DNA from: Drosophila persimilis
Taxonomy: Eukaryota; Arthropoda; Insecta; Diptera; Drosophilidae
Length of the DNA: 64,000 nt
Reading direction: 5' to 3'
NCBI RefSeq assembly: GCF_003286085.1
Contig: NW_020825312.1
Location: forward strand, 6,262,001-6,326,000
Part shown: positions 34,501 through 46,937 of the stretch, piece after piece
How positions within the stretch are numbered: the first letter of the stretch is position 1
How the letters are laid out: each line of letters begins with the position of its first letter
Translations under genes and position numbers: made by a program
The notes under the pieces: generated by a model
Told to the model about the DNA's origin: nothing
What the model saw: the letters and a program-made list of their open reading frames with translations, nothing else
Database searches by the model: none

Positions 34501-36162
34501 GGACGACTACGACTATGATGACTATGAGCGAGAGCGTGGCCAATACTCGACTCGTCGCTCCATCAAGCAATCGGAGAAGAGCAGTCGCCAGAGCGGTGGG
34601 AGGCGCGATCGCGATCGTGGTCATGAAACCACCAGCGATCAACGGCCACAGAGGCGCAGCAACGATGATAGCACCCTGGAACGGCGACGTCGCCATCCGC
34701 ATCCGGATCAACGGCACTGGGACGGGTACGAGGAGTACCGCCGGAAGAGCTCTCGCAACAGCGACCTGGAAAAGGAGCGCACCAATGGCGGTGGTGGCGG
34801 CGGCGGCGGTGGCGTTGGCGGTGGCAGTGGCAGCTCCAAGCGACGCAACTACGCCCCGTATGCGGGAACTGGCTACGATCCGTACGGAATGTACGAGCAG
34901 ATGTCGAGAAATCCCCGAGCCTATGCGGACACGTACGCCAAGTTCTATGCCCAAATGCTCAACTCGATGACGGCAGCGGCTCCGTACAGCATGGCCGGTG
35001 TCGCTCCGGTCCAGCACCAGCATCATCAGCAGCAGACGATGATTAATGCAGGAGTCCAAATGACGGATGTCATGCGGACGACTGGTAAGGAGGGTGACCT
35101 GCTTACAGAACGAGAACGGTAAGTGGACCAACTGGATCCTGTATCCTGCATCCGTTTTCAAAAACGGTTGACTTCAATCCTTCAGCCCGCCGCCCCCTCA
35201 GATCTTGCAGAAAGCGAGACACTCGCTGGTGTTGAGACGTCACCAATGCGGTACCTTCCAATTGGAAATTGTCTGGATTCTGTTGCGACACCTTATTTGC
35301 TATAAGTGTTTCGTCGTCGAAGCTTTCCAAAGAGAGAAAGAGAGAGCGAGCTAGCGATTCTCTCATACTCTCTATCTCCCTCCAATTGGTGCCGCATTTG
35401 TCAAAAATCCATCCCTCTGCAAGGTCGCGAAGGGGTTAAAGGTTTTCGGGTATTGTCGACCGAGTATTGTTTTTTGCATTCCTTGAGTTTGTTGGTTTAT
35501 ACGTTTTGTTAACTTTATACCTACAACCACCCACCCACCCATACATTGTGCGTGCATACATGTACCCGTATGTACATGTACAATATGTATGGCTATCTCT
35601 CTCCCTCTTAATCAGTCCTGATTCCCCATTCCCCCCTCGTTGACGTAGCAATTGCTCCCTTATCCGTATCCGTATCCGTATCTGTATCCGTACCTGTCTC
35701 CGCGTGATGCTAATCTCAAATGTTGATTAACACGTGTATACCCACCGCCTCCCACCCGTTCCACCTTCTGTTCCACCCGTTAATTGTTGAGGTTGGATTT
35801 TGGGAATTAACCCAAAGAAATGCTAATTTGTAGAAACTCGTAATGATTAGTTAATGATTAGATAGAAAGAGGTTCTCGGTGTACTATCGTAATACCGATC
35901 GATCGTGTACTATCCTGTATGCGTATTGCCGTACCTTGCACACAACACACCCGCTCTTCATCCACCGTCATCATCGCCACCCACCCACCCACACACCCAC
36001 TCATGAATCGATCTGTTCGTTCCGCTCAACCTGATCTTTCATTCGCCTTGCGCATGCTCGCCTCAGCTTTCTCTTTTCTGTGCGTGTATGTAGGTGTACT
36101 CCACATCTCACTCACTTAATGTTCCGTTTCGATCCGTTCCAGCTCCTGCTCCAATTCCATTC

Positions 36163-36214
<52 letters not shown>

Positions 36215-39200
36215 GTTGTTGTTTTCTACTAACAAAGCACATCAGAAGCAAAGCAATTGCAAAAGAAGCAAGCAATAGCAAAATCAAGGTACACCAACAT
36301 TAAGGTATGACAGTCCGCCACGGCGCTCTCTCGCTCGGATCGCAGATGCGGCTACTATGTGAGCAGAGAATGGTAGATCCTGGTCCTGCAATGGCTCACC
36401 TTACTTTTGGTATACCATGATCGTATACTGTGATCGTATATAACCTTTAAAACACTGTTCTCGTTTCTAACCAAATTCATAAAAACAAAACGCAAAAACG
36501 CCAAACATCATTTGTGCCTTCCTCCCTACTCCCCATGTCTAGGTATACACACGCATACATACAAAATCAAGCTAACGACAACCATCGTCGAAATTATACC
36601 GAGCTGCTCTACCAGAAACAGCTCCAGCAACAGCTCCAGCAGCAGCTACAGCAGCAGCATGAGTTCCTTAACCGCAGCATGGTGGCCATGGAGGCGGCGA
36701 CGGACAGCAGTGCCAGCTTCTATGGCGGCGGTGAATCGTTTAGCACCCGGAGATTTATCTATGGGCATCATTTCCTGGCCAGTGCCCGATCGCTAAGCAA
36801 TCTAAATGCGGCGGATCCGAATGGAACAGGACGAAGCTCACGTTGCAGCGGCCTATATTATGCTGGCTCTGAATGCGGCCTCGATATCAGGTGGTCACAA
36901 AATCTCAATGAAAAGTCTCTTTTTCTCTCTAAATATATCCAAACAACAAAGTCCTCCGCTCTACTGAGTCTTCGTTACTCTCCAGCTCTCGTAGGTCCTC
37001 CTTCTCCTTCCTCCTGGCATCCGGGACGTTTTTATGCATTTACAAGGATCACAATGTCTGTCCCACTCCCACTCCCACTCCCAATCCCACTCTCACTCCC
37101 CATCCCACTCACTCATGCTTTGGCTTTGTCCATTACATTCCATCTGTTTGGTTATGCGCCAGGGCTGTACGGAGGAAAGCTTTTGGGTTTCTATCGACTT
37201 ATCGATTGCTTTTGGGCGCCCCATCTCTCAGGTCTATCTTTTTCAGTGTCTCTCGCTGGGATGTGTTTTGGGGAGTTATGGAGTTTTTTGGGGTGGGGGG
37301 AAATTAGTCCGTCCGACTGAATAGAATCTAAGCAAATAATCAAATCATTCCATTCCGTTCCATTCCGTTCCATTCTTCTCTCTTTTTTTTTCTTATCTAC
37401 TGACGAAACGTTTATACTCTGCTGCATGCGGAGGGGCACTTTCTAAGTCCATCCTCTCGCCGATCGATCCCCTGTCGCCCGTCCCCGTGTCCCATATATC
37501 CCTCCCCGCTGTCCTGCCTTCAGTTTTGCATGGAAAACTTTTGTTAGTTTCACATTTGATTTGTTTCCATTATTTTGTGTGTTGCCCTCCTTTCTCACTT
37601 TTCAACTCGTTTCTAATCTATTCTCTGACTGTTGTTGCTGTTCTGCTCGCCCAGAGCTGGCGATGTGGCAGCAACTTCTCTGTCCTCTTACGGTGGCCTG
37701 GCTGCGGCTGCAGCTGCAGCTGCCCCGACATCGGTGGCCCGTCCGCCCAGGAGGCGCACCCCACTTATGTACAACCGGCCGCATCTGGTAGCCTCGTACG
37801 CGATGAGCCTGCTACTGAAGGTGAAGCCAAAGTACGCCGGACGCGGCCGCCTGCGCAACGATGTGGAGGTGGCGGCACCGCGCTTCCGTGACGGCACAAG
37901 CAGTTTGCTGCGCATGTACCCGGGACCCCTGCAGGGCCGCAAGTTGCATAAGGACAAGATCATTAGTTTCTGCAAGGAGCAGATACGACTCGGCCCCAAC
38001 CGCGGCTGCACGCTGCTGTATGCCACGCAGAAGAAGCCCCAGGGCTCCGTGGAGAAGTACCGGTCCTCGCATGCACTCATGTGGAATCTGCTCATCCTTC
38101 TGCTGCGCCAGAACGGGGTAAGTCATTTGTAATTCGTCGTTCACATTCACAGCGTATCCTGGGCATCCTTCATTAAGCTCCTCCACATTCTCTTTCGCCC
38201 CTTAGTACATTGCCGACACGGATGTGGGCGATCTGCTGCTGGAGAACCAGCAGGAGTATCCCTACAATCCGGCCGAGCTGGATACCACGTCCGAAACAGA
38301 GCCCGACGCCTATCCAGAGGCATCGGAGCGAGCGGAGCCAGCTGTGGATTCGGAAGCTGAGAGCGAAGCGGCTGCCACCAGGGCCAGTCCATCCCCAGAC
38401 GACGACGACGAACAGACTGCCGTTCCTGGCGCTGGATCTGGTGCTGATGCCTCCAGTGGTGCTGGCGGCACGGGGAAAGGGAATCCAGCGACGCTATCGG
38501 AGCAGGCGGCCACGGACAAGTTCCGCAGCTATGTCCTGCGCGGCAATGTGGAGGAGGCTCTCCAGTGGGCCACCGATAACAACCTGTGGACGCACGCCTT
38601 CTTTCTGGCTCTGTACGAGGACCGCTATGCCCTGACAGACGTGGCCCAGAAGTTCCTCAATCGCGCTATCAAGGCCAACGATCCGCTGCAGACGCTCTAC
38701 CAGATGAAGAGCTGCCACACACCGGCCTGCGTCAGCCAGCTGAGGGACGAGCAGTGGGGCGACTGGCGCTCCCACCTCTCCATTCTCGTGACGAACAAGT
38801 CGCGCCAACCGGAGTACGATCGCAGCTCGGTGGTAGCCCTGGGTGACACTCTCTTCCAGCGCGGGGACATATATGCGGCCCACTTCTGCTATCTGGTCGC
38901 CCAGGAGGAGTTTGGACGATACGACAGCTCAGCCACCCAGCTGACGGCGCTAACGGCCAACGTTCCGAGGTAAATGGCAATGTCCAGTGCCCATCGATCA
39001 TAGCTCAAAGATAGCACTTTCCAATATTCTGATTCTGATCCACAGACTCATCCTGCTGGGCGCCTCCCACTACAAGCATTTCAACGAGTTTGCCAGCAAC
39101 GAGGCCATCATCATGACGGAGATCTACGAGTACGCCCGCTCGCTGTTCGACCAAAAGTTCAGCATTCCCAACTTCCAGCACTACAAGTTCCTGCTGGCCA

Positions 39201-40831
39201 CGCGCATCCTCGACTATGGACAGCATTTCCGCTGCACCAACTACCTGGAGCAGATAGCTAAACACATTGAACTCAAGCCCGAGAGCTATGACAGTGATTT
39301 TATTCAGCGCGTAAGTTCTGAGAACCCTCTAATGCAACCCGCTTCCTTTAAATTCTGTGACGCCATGTGATGTGTTTTCTCTAGGTTTGCGGCCTGGCCG
39401 AGCGTTTGCGCTACCACGATCCCATCCTGATCAATCGGGTGTCGTTTGCAGGTCCTCCGATCGGCAACAACAGCGGCAGCAGCAGCAGCAGCAAGGACCC
39501 CTCCGCGCCTGAGGAGAAGGCCTGGTTGCGTCAGCTGCGGGACATGGCCGATGTGGTGAGTGATCCACTCGAATCTCTCTGTGCAATTGTTTTCTCTTGA
39601 CCGAGTTTTTGTTTGATTTTCGATTGGCAGGAGCTGCAGGTGCAGCAGCAACAGCAACAGGAGCTGCAGCAGCAGCAACAACAGCAACAACAGCAACAGC
39701 AGCAGAACGACATCGATCAGCAATTCGCGCAGGTGAACCAACAGTTCCGGGAGCTTAATATGCAATATGATGGTGGCAACTTAGAGGATACCCTACATCT
39801 GCCCAAGGAGCAGCCACCTTTGCCTGATGTGCACCAGCAACAGCTGCCAGAGCAGCAGATGCACCAGCAGCAGCAATACTACGAGCCAACGCCGCAGACG
39901 CAGCTGCAGCCTCACGTACAGCCGCAGGAGGAGCTACCAACTGAACCGTATGGCCAGCAGACCCAACAGTTACAGCAGCAACCGCAACAGATGTACTACG
40001 ATCCCAATGCAACAACAGCACAGCACTACGAGCAGCAACAGCAACAGCAGGTTGCTGCCCCGTATGGCGGCCACATAGAACCAGCGGCCGAGGCATATTC
40101 TGGTGGTGCCCAAACAGTGGATCCAGCGGCAGTTTCAGCTCCTGGCTATGGATATGACTACTGGTCGGGCACGCAGCAGCCGCCCTATGGCGATGAGGTG
40201 GGTGCTGGAATGATTTCCATATAGAAAGTGGAAGAATGTTTGTTTCTTTTGTTATTTATGTCCCTTCTGTCCCTTGATATGTCTTGCCCCTGATTCTTCC
40301 ATGTGTTGTTTTGTTGTATTTGATTTCGTTCTAAGTTTCTGAGTTCTTTTCTGTCGTGACCCTTGACCCTTGTGTTCTGTTGTAGCCATGCAAATAGGAA
40401 TCCATATAAATATGCTAACGAGTTTCTAATTCAAACACACACACACTTCAACGCACACATGCACACATTATTGGAATGCAGCGAACGGAAGGAATTGAGA
40501 ATTTAAATGAGAACCAAGATACAGACACAGGACATGAGGATAAGGATAAGGACAAGGAGGATGAACAGAATATGTTACAGCTGCAACAAAAGCAGCAACA
40601 ATATCAGCTTCAGCTGCACCTGCAACAGCACTTGCAACAGCAGCAGCAAAAACTAAAGCAACAACCACACTATCGCAGTAACAGCAGCAACAATCCCTTG
40701 AAAGGCTCGAAGGCACCAGTTACAAAGTCTGGCATGGAGATGGAGAGGACAAAGACACTCCTCCGCCAAATGGCAGCATCCTCCGCTACTAAGCCACAGA
40801 CAGCAGTCACAACACGTCTCACAAAAGCAGA

Positions 40832-40866
<35 letters not shown>

Positions 40867-42318
40867 GAGCTATTGAGGCAGCAGAAGCGATGACAACGCC
40901 AGCGCCAGCAGCAACAAAGGCATTCAATTTGAATGATGTAAGTAGCTTTACTACCATAAATAAACGACACCAAGCTACCAGCAACAGCAGCAACAGCAGC
41001 AGCAGCAGCCACAGCAATATTTGCAACCGCAGCAGCATATCAACTACACTTGCCGCCGCCGCAGCATCAGCAGCCATTCCTAAGCAATTAATTAGTTGTA
41101 GAAAATCGAACATCAGTCAAAATAGTTGTCATGTTTTATCAACGCCCAAAACGCTTACAACGCCCACACGTTTCATAGCCGCTAGGGCGGCCATAGCGAA
41201 GTCCTCCACAGCGTCCAAGATCACAACAACCACAACCAGCGGAGGAATCAGAGGAGGAACAGCAGCTGGAACAGGAGCAGGATCAGGATCAGGAGTAGTT
41301 AAGCGGGTCAACTTTAACTTACCATCGACCATTGATGAGTCCTCCGAGCAGGAGCAGGAACTGGAAATCGGACAACAGAATGAGAACAGTATGGCTTTGG
41401 CTCAGGCCCAGCCGCATTTTAAGCCGACGGCCGCGGCCACTAGGCTCTGCCGCAAGCCGCACATCGTATTTAATGGGACCTATCCAATTGATATGCCCCT
41501 GAGTCAGGCGCAGGCGCAAGCCCAGTCCCAGACCCAGGATCAGACTCAGTCCAAGAGCAACAGCTATGACCCAGAGGCGAATGCAGATCGCAGCGAGTTG
41601 CAGCGCTATCGGTACATGCTACGTGACTACGTGATCGATGAAGATGCCGAGGGCGAAGAGCAGGCCGAGGAAGACGACGAGTTTGCGGAGGAGCTGATGG
41701 GCTATGGGGATGAGGATGACTGCTACGATGACGACGATGATGACGACGAAGATGGCGACTACTATGGGATGGTGCAGGACCATGATTTCCTTAACAAATA
41801 TGGCATCATCCAGAGCAAGCCATCGGCTGGACAAACTAGAGCTGGAGCTGGAACAGCAGCCTCAATCTCAGCGGTTGGGGCTGCCGCTGCACAGCCACAG
41901 CATGTGTGGTCGATGCAAGAGCTGATTGCGAATCCCGCCATTCCGCTCAACTACAAGAAGATGTGCTCCGAGGTGGAGCAGAGTCTGAGTAAATTCGAGA
42001 CGTATCTGGATAGCAAGCAGCAGCAGCAGAAGAAGAAGGGAGGAGCAGTGCGAACCTACGAGATTGATGCACCCACCAGCAGCAGCCACAGTCAGGGGGA
42101 GGCGCTTAGTTCTAAGAAAAGATTGTAAACAGACACAGTCTTGGCCCTGTGCCCGTAGTCGAATAATCCAGCAATCGATTGCATCGATTCCTTGATCTCA
42201 CTACCAAAAAACAGAACAGTAGTTTTCTTGCCAAAATCTGTCAGTTATTTGAGAGAGGTGAAAGAGATCGTTTGGAGTTTGAGTACCTGGAGCTTGTCTA
42301 ACTGTTAAACTATATATA

Positions 42319-42365
<47 letters not shown>

Positions 42366-43719
42366 TATTATATCCTTGTAAGCCTTCGCTAGCCCATAAG
42401 CCTTTTAATGATACTGAAATCTGTCTACCGAGATATACAGATAGGGAGAAAATATGATCGAATGTGAAGAGAGTGTTTTGACTGCGCCAGTTTTGCCCGT
42501 TTGCCCGTTTTGCCCACGATTCTGTTTCTGTTGTTCATTTATTCCGCCCCGAACTAACCAACTAAAACTAGAACTAAAGCTACAATTAAAACACAAACTA
42601 AACTCGTATTTTCATTGTTAACTAACCTTGCATACTGCATACTACGTTCTGAAATAGCCAAAGATCTCAAGAATAGTACCTATCGACAGCTACAAATCAA
42701 ACAACTAATCCAATGCCATTTTTTAACTCCGCATTCGAATTCCGAATTCGCATTCGACAGCTTCAGCATCAGCAACAACAGCCACAGGGTGGGAGACCAG
42801 CAATCTCAATGCCAAAATCCAAGAGCTACGGGGATGAGGACGATGGTGCGGCTACGGGCACGGTCACGGCCACAGCCCGAGCAGCGGCCGGCAGCAAGCC
42901 AGCAGCAGGAGCAGGAGGCAAACAAGGATCGGGTGGAGAAATTGGGTAAGTCTCGACACTTCAAGAGACCCATCAATCATCCTAATCATATTTCTCTCTT
43001 GTGTGTGCAGTGCACCTGGCAATCAGAATGCCGGTTGGTTCGGGGGATTGTGGAACAAGTTGTCGCTGAAACCGAAGAACCAAATGATTCTGCCGGATGA
43101 CAAGAATCCCACCATTGTGTGGGACAAAGAGCGCAAGTGCTGGACCAACACCGAAGGCAATTCGGATGAGGCGGAAAGCTTTAAGCCGCCGCCAAAGATG
43201 AGTGACTTAGGCATGGGAATGGGCATCATGGGTGCGCCACCTCCAAATATGCTGGGCAGCATGCCCTCACCCCATCTGATGAGTGGGCACGATGCGGTGG
43301 CGGCGGCGGCCCCACAGCACCCACAAATGTATGGGAATCCGCATGACTATGCAGCTGCTGCTGTCCCGACGCCCGAGCTATATCCAGCGACGGTGCCATC
43401 GCCAGCTCCAGCGCCTGCGATACCATCGCCAGACCTCGGCATCAACACACAAGCAGCACTGGCACCAGTTCCCGGTGGCACCCAGCCCAAGCTGCAGTCG
43501 AACATGTTTAAAATGCAGCGCAATCGCAGTAAGATATGCCCCCCGCAAAAGAGAGAGTGCTCTAAACTATTCCCTTCTGCAGCTCTAAAGAACTCGTATG
43601 TGGACGTGTTCAATCCTTCGGGTGCGCCCATGTCAGCGGCGTCCGAGAATGTCCTGGCCCCCATAATGGCGCCGGCTGCAGTGCCACAAGGGGGTTACTT
43701 TGTTCCAGGAGGACCCTGA
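31537..43719 (+). CDS. Sec16: Sec16, ER exit site scaffold
   Basis: Large peripheral ER protein that organises COPII budding at ER exit sites and, in flies, Sec bodies under starvation. Eleven coding exons: 31537-31707, 31826-35118, 36543-36890, 37655-38117, 38206-38969, 39046-39310, 39385-39555, 39631-40197, 42761-42945, 43011-43528 and 43583-43719. All junctions are GT..AG with matching phase; total 2293 residues. The N-terminal half is Gln/Pro/Asn-rich and then Arg/Asp/Ser-rich, with a 15-base CTACAGCCACCACCG-type tandem at 32568-32655. The central conserved domain starts near TPLMYNRPHLVASYAMS and runs through HALMWNLLILLLRQNG. The Sec16_C alpha-solenoid follows (EEALQWATDNNLWTHAFFLA onward). 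The C-terminal conserved pieces include RPAISMPKSKSYGDEDD and GWFGGLWNKLSLKPKNQMIL. The first exon is less certain: the internal ATG at 31844 is in the same frame and could be the start. Without the second splice the frame stops at 35122. Confidence 0.88.
36166..36213 (+). repeat. (TG)n microsatellite in a Sec16 intron
   Basis: An almost uninterrupted run of about 23 TG units within the 1.4-kb intron after the large Sec16 exon, followed by a TTG run. Confidence 0.9.
40482..42128 (+). CDS. Sec16: Large open exon inside a Sec16 intron (alternative C-terminus or nested gene)
   Basis: Inside the intron 40198-42760 lies an open frame from ATG 40476 to TAA 42128. An acceptor-like TTGGAATGCAG ends at 40481 and would start the exon with codon CGA in phase 0, exactly the phase left by the Sec16 donor at 40197 (GAG|GTGGGT). 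Spliced this way, Sec16 would end in a different 548-residue tail. The tail is Gln- then Ala/Ser-rich, but has non-repetitive stretches that look constrained: KRVNFNLPSTIDES, KPHIVFNGTYPIDMPLSQ, ELQRYRYMLRDYVIDEDAEG, a strongly acidic block, and WSMQELIANPAIPLNYKKMC followed by a predicted helix. An ATTAAA at 42585-42590 could serve as its polyadenylation signal. The polypyrimidine tract is weak, so a separate nested gene starting at 40476 remains possible. Function unknown. Confidence 0.6.
42313..42368. repeat. (TA)n microsatellite
   Basis: About 22 TA units with minor interruptions, within the Sec16 intron and downstream of the intronic open exon. Confidence 0.9.
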
Positions 43720-45388
43720 ATGCGCTCCTGCGCATTAGCAGTAGCGGGGGTGCCAGAGCCCAAATGCCAGCGAAATGTGAGTGGGACCGGTCCGTAGCCC
43801 ACAGTGGAGCCTCCTCCTCGACTGATTCGATATATTTCTCTTTCTAGCTGAACTTCGAGCTACGTAAAGACTACCATACCAGAAGACCAGACCACACACG
43901 CGCACATAACCAGAGCACACGCACACACACACCCATTCACCCTGCCACCTGCCTGCCTGCCACATGAAACACACACACAAAAGGTGACCACAGGTGGTCA
44001 CAGGGGCGGGGGGAAAAATTTCGCAGGAGAAATGTCACTTTCCGCCACGCCCCAACAACAAAAACTACTGATCAAGATGATCCGATTCTAACTTGCATTA
44101 ATTTACTTTGTTGTCTGTCCTTTACCAACCTTATCTTGGTGTTTGTGTGTGTTAGTGGTGTGTGTGTGTGTGTGTGTATGTGTCGTGGTGCATGTGTACG
44201 ACCATCCTTCGAACGATCTTTAAATGTTTAGCGAAAAGATGAAACCAATTTGTGTACTAATAGCAAAATATATATGTAATACCCATCCCCCCCCATCCAG
44301 TCCCCCTCTATCGCGTTCTATCCTAAAATCCCACTCCCACTCCCCTCCCCAACCCAACAAAGCAATTTCTGTTTATATATATGATATTTCTTTTGTATGT
44401 TGCATAGTTTTTATGATTATTTTTTTTTTTGTTGTTGTTGTTGTATAGAGCTGATGTATGAGAAGAGAATGATGACAAAGAGATATGTATTCAAAGAGCG
44501 GGAGGTGGGAGCGCAGGACACACAAGACAGAACAGAACAGGTCATTGGTTTATGCATTATTCACCTTTTAAAAACAACTATCTACCTATCTATCTATATA
44601 TACGAGTATATGTATATACAAATATGTATGTGTATGTGTGGTATGTGTGCACCTATCTCTAATCGAAATTCTTGTGTGTTTTCTATATAGTTGAATTATC
44701 GAATTGATAGATGCGATCCTCGACTTTTTTTTTTTTTTGGTTCTCTGTGTCCCTTCTGAGATGCGATGCGATTGGTGTGCAAAATATGATTCAATATGAA
44801 ATATGATTCCAATTACTATATATTATTTTGTTTTATATTTTATTCTGTTAGAATTGAATTGTGTTTATTTTTGTTGCTTTGATGCTTTAATGCTTAATTT
44901 AAATTAAAACGAAAAACTGGTGCAGGCAAAAACGATAAAAACAAACCCTAAAATATGGAAAGAAGAAAGGCAATGATAAGGCAAACCTATATACATATAA
45001 ATATATATATATATAAGCACACATATGTATTATGTACAAACATCTATAAAATCGAAATTTCTGCTAATTGGTGTTTCAAAATTAAACTAAAGATCCTCCG
45101 GTCCAGCCTGCTGATATACTTACATATATATAGACATACATACATATGTATATACTGCATATACGAGTATATAAAGGTACCAATTGCTGTACTGAAAACC
45201 GAACCGAATTGTACACAAATGTCCCAAATTAGCCTCAAGCTGTAACTTGTTTTTTCACACTTCGATATACATATATATATATGTATATATATATTATGAT
45301 TTCTGATGGTTGGGACGAACAGATCCGATCCCCAATTCGAGCAGAAACTTGGTATACAATTCTAAACGTTTAATTAGCCTAAAATAAA
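43720..45388 (+). other. Sec16 3' UTR
   Basis: About 1.67 kb of AT-rich, microsatellite-rich sequence (CA tracts near 43900, TG at 44155-44180, T-runs at 44420 and 44730, ATAC repeats near 45000-45300). It ends at the canonical signal at 45383. No coding frame is supported. Confidence 0.6.
45383..45388 (+). terminator. Candidate Sec16 polyadenylation signal
   Basis: AATAAA in the context CTAAAATAAATCC, the last plus-strand hexamer before the converging minus-strand gene. Confidence 0.5.
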
Positions 45389-45460
45389 TCCTAAATCAAA
45401 TGTGTATGAGAGAAAAATACAACAAAATTTATGTAAAAATACATCCAACCACATCATTAT

Positions 45461-45466
45461 TTTATT
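45461..45466 (-). terminator. Candidate polyadenylation signal of the BCD1-like gene
   Basis: AATAAA on the minus strand; a second candidate lies at 45521-45516. Both are within about 140 bases of the Sec16 signal on the other strand, so the two transcripts converge closely. Confidence 0.45.
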
Positions 45467-45774
45467 TGGCAGCGGTAGGACATGCATAAGGCTCTGTTTC
45501 ATTCACGATCTTTACTTTATTTTTCATTATCGTAGTACTGGCCAGAGAAGGACATAAGGCATCTGTTCTGATTTATCTTCGCTTGGGCTGCTTGCGACTT
45601 CCCCGCTAATATTCAGGTACTAGATAATGTTACACAGGATCCTCTTATTAAGGCTAAGGGTCGATCAGACGCTTGGATCTTCCCTAGTTTCCTTCTGTTT
45701 TGCCACAAGCTAGTCAGAGACTACCAAATCTCAATCTTAAACTCTGTCGCTTCTGCTTTGGCTCTTCTCTTGGT

Positions 45775-46937
45775 TTACAGCTCGATGTCTTTACGAAACA
45801 TTCCTTCAATACCACAGTGATCTGTGTCCCCGTCGTCGTCAGAATAAGCAGAAGCCAATGCATGGTAGACATCGTGAATCTCATCAAAATCGTGCAGTAT
45901 CTTTGCCTTTTTCGGTGTATTCGCAGATGCTGGCTCCTCCTCTTCCGATTGGGAATCAGATGCGTTTCCTGTGAGCTCATCATCCGATTCTTTATCTGTA
46001 AGGAAAGTGAAATGAATTTCAGGAGTTACACGCACCTAGAGGACTTGAAAACTCACCACTGTCTATCGTCTCGTAGCCAGCCGGAGGATGCGGCGCATAG
46101 GTGACAAAGATGGTGGGGAACTCCACAATAGTCTTGCCGGAGAGATTCTCGCGCAGCGTTTTGTTTGCCTCCAGGTGATAGCAGCGAGTGGCGCTGCGCC
46201 GGACGCCCTCGGCCTGCAGCCAAAAGCTCAGGCCACCAATGCCCACCGTTTGATAGCGGACGAGGCATTTGCGATTCTTGCGGGCTGTCTCCTGCTTGGG
46301 ATCCACATACTTAAGGAGGAGGGCGGCCAGAGTCAGTTCTTCATCACAGCGAGCATCCACAAAGTGGGCGGACTTCGTCTGGTCATGCTCCTCCTTCTCT
46401 TCCTCTGCAGCATTCGCAAACAGCCAATCGATGCGCCAATAGAAGCGATTCCGCTTCCAGTCCAGAAATGTGGTGTTCTCCTTGTGCCGACTGAAGAGCG
46501 GCAGCAGCAGGGAAAGCTTAATGTTCCGCTTTTGGGCTGCCGCGCGCATGCGATGCTGCGGCCCTGGCAGGTATCGCTGCTGCTGGGTATAGCGCTTGGC
46601 GTGGTCGCCCTTGCGGTCATCCGCGTACCGCGTGCACTCCTCCAGGAAGTAGTAATCGCTCATCATTTCTCGGGCCGTCATCTCGCTCAATGGCACGAAC
46701 TTGGTGCGATCCCGCAGACCATCGCAGTCGAGCTCCCTCTTGTGTATCTGGACGCAGGCCACGCTGCAGGTCTTCACTTCGCACTTGGGGCAGGCATATT
46801 GGGCTTCCTTTGCGGCACAGACCTCGCAAAAACCCAGGCGCAGGCTGTCCGAAAATATTACGTCTTGAATTTCACTCAAATTCTCATTGAAATATACCAT
46901 ACCTTTTAACAGAAGTGCCCGCCTTTTCCTCCGACAT
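45775..46937 (-). CDS. Box C/D snoRNA assembly factor, BCD1/ZNHIT6 type (zf-HIT)
   Basis: Three exons on the minus strand (46937-46903, 46844-46057, 45995-45775) give 347 residues. The N-terminal zf-HIT finger has CEVC, CPKC, CSVACVQIHK and ELDCDG in the order expected of BCD1/ZNHIT6. It is followed by RTKFVPLSEM and the MMSDYYFLEE motif shared with the family. The C-terminal exon is acidic and Ser/Glu-rich. BCD1 proteins act in the nucleus in early box C/D snoRNP assembly with the R2TP machinery. The start matters: a 58-base intron (46902-46845) must be removed, which places the ATG at 46937 (MSEEKAGTSV...). Reading straight through from an ATG at 46975 is open but gives an unrelated N-terminus. 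The gene is divergent from Fpgs, 733 bases away. Confidence 0.85.

Noticed and set aside
44224-44690. Two plus-strand frames in the Sec16 3' UTR
   Set aside because: Consist largely of T-run and ATAC-repeat translations.
46088-46909. 273-codon plus-strand frame opposite the BCD1-like gene
   Set aside because: Antisense shadow of a coding exon; no recognisable domain.
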